6,462 bases of DNA, taken from contig CAZKBT010000100.1 of assembly GCA_964551305.1 (NCBI GenBank), positions 1 to 6,462 of the forward strand, read 5' to 3'. Of the stretch, positions 5,159-6,462 are shown piece after piece. The notes under the pieces are model-generated. The model had not been told where the DNA came from and searched no databases. It was given only the letters and a program-made list of their open reading frames with translations. The stretch's first letter is position 1, and the number at the start of each line of letters is the position of its first letter. The stretch is from JBAZDC01 sp041654595 (GTDB lineage Bacteria; Pseudomonadota; Gammaproteobacteria; Burkholderiales; Burkholderiaceae_B). A program made the position numbers and the translations under genes.

Positions 5159-6462
5159 ATGTTCGAGTTCAAGAAAGCCACCCATACCCAAAAGAAACGG
5201 ATAGTCGTCCGTGTGTGCGTCGCCGTCCTGTTCGTCCTGGCGTGCTTCGGCGCCTTGGCGGTCCGGCTCTGGTATTTGCAGGTGGTGCGCTACGAAGGCC
5301 TGGCGGCGCGCGCCGACCAGAACCGGATAGCGATCGTGCCCATTCCGCCGCGTCGGGGCGATATCTACGACCGTAACGGCGTCGTTCTGGCACGCAACTA
5401 TCGTGATTACACGCTGACGGTCACCCCCGCCGAGGTCGAGGGCGATCTGGACGAGATGCTCGACCGGCTGGAGCAGCTGGTCTATCTGGGCACGAGCGAC
5501 CGGCGCCGTTTTCATGCGGGCGTGAGCCAAAGCGGCCGTTATGCATCCGTCCTGCTGCGCAATAGCCTGAGCGAATACGAGGCGTCCTGGTTTTCCGCGC
5601 ATGCGTTCAGGTTTCCCGGCGTGTCCCTCAGCGCGCGCTGGGTGCGGGAATATCCCCAGGGCGAAACCGCGGCGCACGTCATCGGCTACGTGGGACGCAT
5701 CGCCGAAAGCGACTTGACCCGCCTGGAGCAGGAAAACAAGGCGGGTAATTATCGCGGCAGCAACACGATAGGCAAGAAAGGGATCGAGCGCACTTGGGAG
5801 GAAACCCTGCATGGGCGCACGGGTATCGAAGAGGTGGAGGTGACGGCGCGCGGCCGTCCGGTGCGCACGCTCAGCCGCGTGGATCCCGAGCCAGGCGCGA
5901 ACCTGATCCTGTCCCTGGACATCGGCCTGCAGAAGATTGCCGAAGAACAGTTCCAGGGCCGCCGCGGCGCGCTGGTGGCGATCAAACCGGCGACCGGCGA
6001 AGTGCTGGCCTTCGTCTCGGCGCCGTCGTTCGATCCCAACCTGTTCATCGACGGCATCGACGTCGAGAATTGGCGCAGATTGAACGAGTCTCCCGATCAT
6101 CCCTTGATCAACCGTCCCTTGTTCGGCACCTATCCCATCGGTTCCACCTACAAGCCCTTCGTGGGCCTGGCCGCCCTGGAAATGGGCAAGCGCACCGCAA
6201 GCCAGCGCATGCCCGATCCGGGCTACTTCGAGTTCGGCGGGCAGCGTTTTCGCAATGCGGGCGGCGCCGCCTATGGTATGACGGACATGCACCGGGCCAT
6301 CGTGGTGTCTTCCGATACGTATTTCTTTTCCCTGGGTCCTGAAATTGGGGTCGATGCGCTGCACGACTTCAGCAAGCAGTTCGGGTTCGGCCAGCTGACC
6401 GGCATCGACCTGGGCGGCGAGCGGCGCGGAATCCTGCCTTCCACCGAATGGAAGCGCAACGC
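5159..6462 (+). CDS. mrdA: Penicillin-binding protein 2 (Rod-complex transpeptidase), 5' part (runs off the right edge)
   Basis: PBP2 is the class B transpeptidase that cross-links new sidewall peptidoglycan, paired with the glycosyltransferase RodA. I see 434 uninterrupted codons of an expected 620-660. A basic start (KKATHTQKKR) is followed by one membrane helix at about 16-36, then the pedestal-domain signature PPRRGDIYDRNGVVLARN (63-80). A second pedestal block is ARWVREYPQGETAAHVIGYV, and GKKGIERTWEETLHGRTG lies further on. In the catalytic domain the nucleophile motif is S329-T-Y-K332. The second motif is S384-S-D386, the SxD form usual for PBP2 rather than the SxN of many other PBPs. 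The KTG motif lies past the edge. The ATG at 5159 is the first start codon after the mreD stop, though no Shine-Dalgarno is visible. rodA is the expected next gene. Confidence 0.96.
   Translation, partial: MFEFKKATHTQKKRIVVRVCVAVLFVLACFGALAVRLWYLQVVRYEGLAARADQNRIAIVPIPPRRGDIYDRNGVVLARNYRDYTLTVTPAEVEGDLDEMLDRLEQLVYLGTSDRRRFHAGVSQSGRYASVLLRNSLSEYEASWFSAHAFRFPGVSLSARWVREYPQGETAAHVIGYVGRIAESDLTRLEQENKAGNYRGSNTIGKKGIERTWEETLHGRTGIEEVEVTARGRPVRTLSRVDPEPGANLILSLDIGLQKIAEEQFQGRRGALVAIKPATGEVLAFVSAPSFDPNLFIDGIDVENWRRLNESPDHPLINRPLFGTYPIGSTYKPFVGLAALEMGKRTASQRMPDPGYFEFGGQRFRNAGGAAYGMTDMHRAIVVSSDTYFFSLGPEIGVDALHDFSKQFGFGQLTGIDLGGERRGILPSTEWKRN

Noticed and set aside
4693..5376. Plus-strand open frame of 227 codons overlapping mreD and the start of mrdA
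   Set aside because: It is a shifted-frame shadow with an Arg/Ala/Gly-rich product. It conflicts with the clear MreD membrane topology and the PBP2 N-terminus.
4769..6364. Minus-strand open frame of 531 codons antisense to mreD and mrdA
   Set aside because: It is long only because mreD and mrdA happen to share a frame, so one codon-aligned antisense frame spans both. The translation is compositionally biased and unrecognisable.
1..6462. A previously undescribed system, mobile element, CRISPR array or RNA gene
   Set aside because: All coding space belongs to known conserved genes. I found no transposase, integrase, terminal inverted repeats, regularly spaced repeats, tRNA-like cloverleaf or compositional island.

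Overview
The window is a GC-rich stretch of bacterial chromosome holding seven recognisable housekeeping genes in two divergent operons. GatC, GatA, GatB, MreB, MreC, MreD and PBP2 all look proteobacterial. The base composition, the codon use (TTA, CTA and TCA are nearly absent) and the gatCAB-to-mreBCD-mrdA neighbourhood point to a betaproteobacterium of the order Burkholderiales. My best guess is Alcaligenaceae (Bordetella/Achromobacter-like). That placement is recognition from memory, not a database result.

Layout. Positions 1-2338 on the minus strand carry gatC, gatA and the first third of gatB, in that transcription order. They encode the tRNA-dependent amidotransferase that converts Glu-tRNA(Gln) and/or Asp-tRNA(Asn) to the amidated form. 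The genes are tightly packed: a 9-nt gap between gatC and gatA, and a 1-nt TAATG overlap between gatA and gatB. Positions 2339-2563 are a 225-bp divergent intergenic region. It holds an AT-rich core with overlapping, oppositely oriented -10-like elements and two short direct repeats. Positions 2564-6462 on the plus strand carry mreB, mreC, mreD and the first 434 codons of mrdA (PBP2), the rod-shape cell-wall elongation (Rod complex) operon. rodA probably lies beyond the right edge, but that is inference.

How the genes work together. MreB filaments under the inner membrane, the bitopic protein MreC and the multi-spanning MreD position and activate the PBP2/RodA synthase pair for sidewall peptidoglycan. 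The Gat operon is functionally separate and shares only the upstream region.

Assessment. This is a conserved core-genome region. I see no mobile element, CRISPR array, RNA gene or foreign-looking island, and I found no undescribed system. The points worth a second look are small: the bidirectional promoter core, the spaced repeats, the mreB-mreC hairpin, the same-frame amber boundary between mreD and mrdA, and the basic N-terminal extension of MreD.
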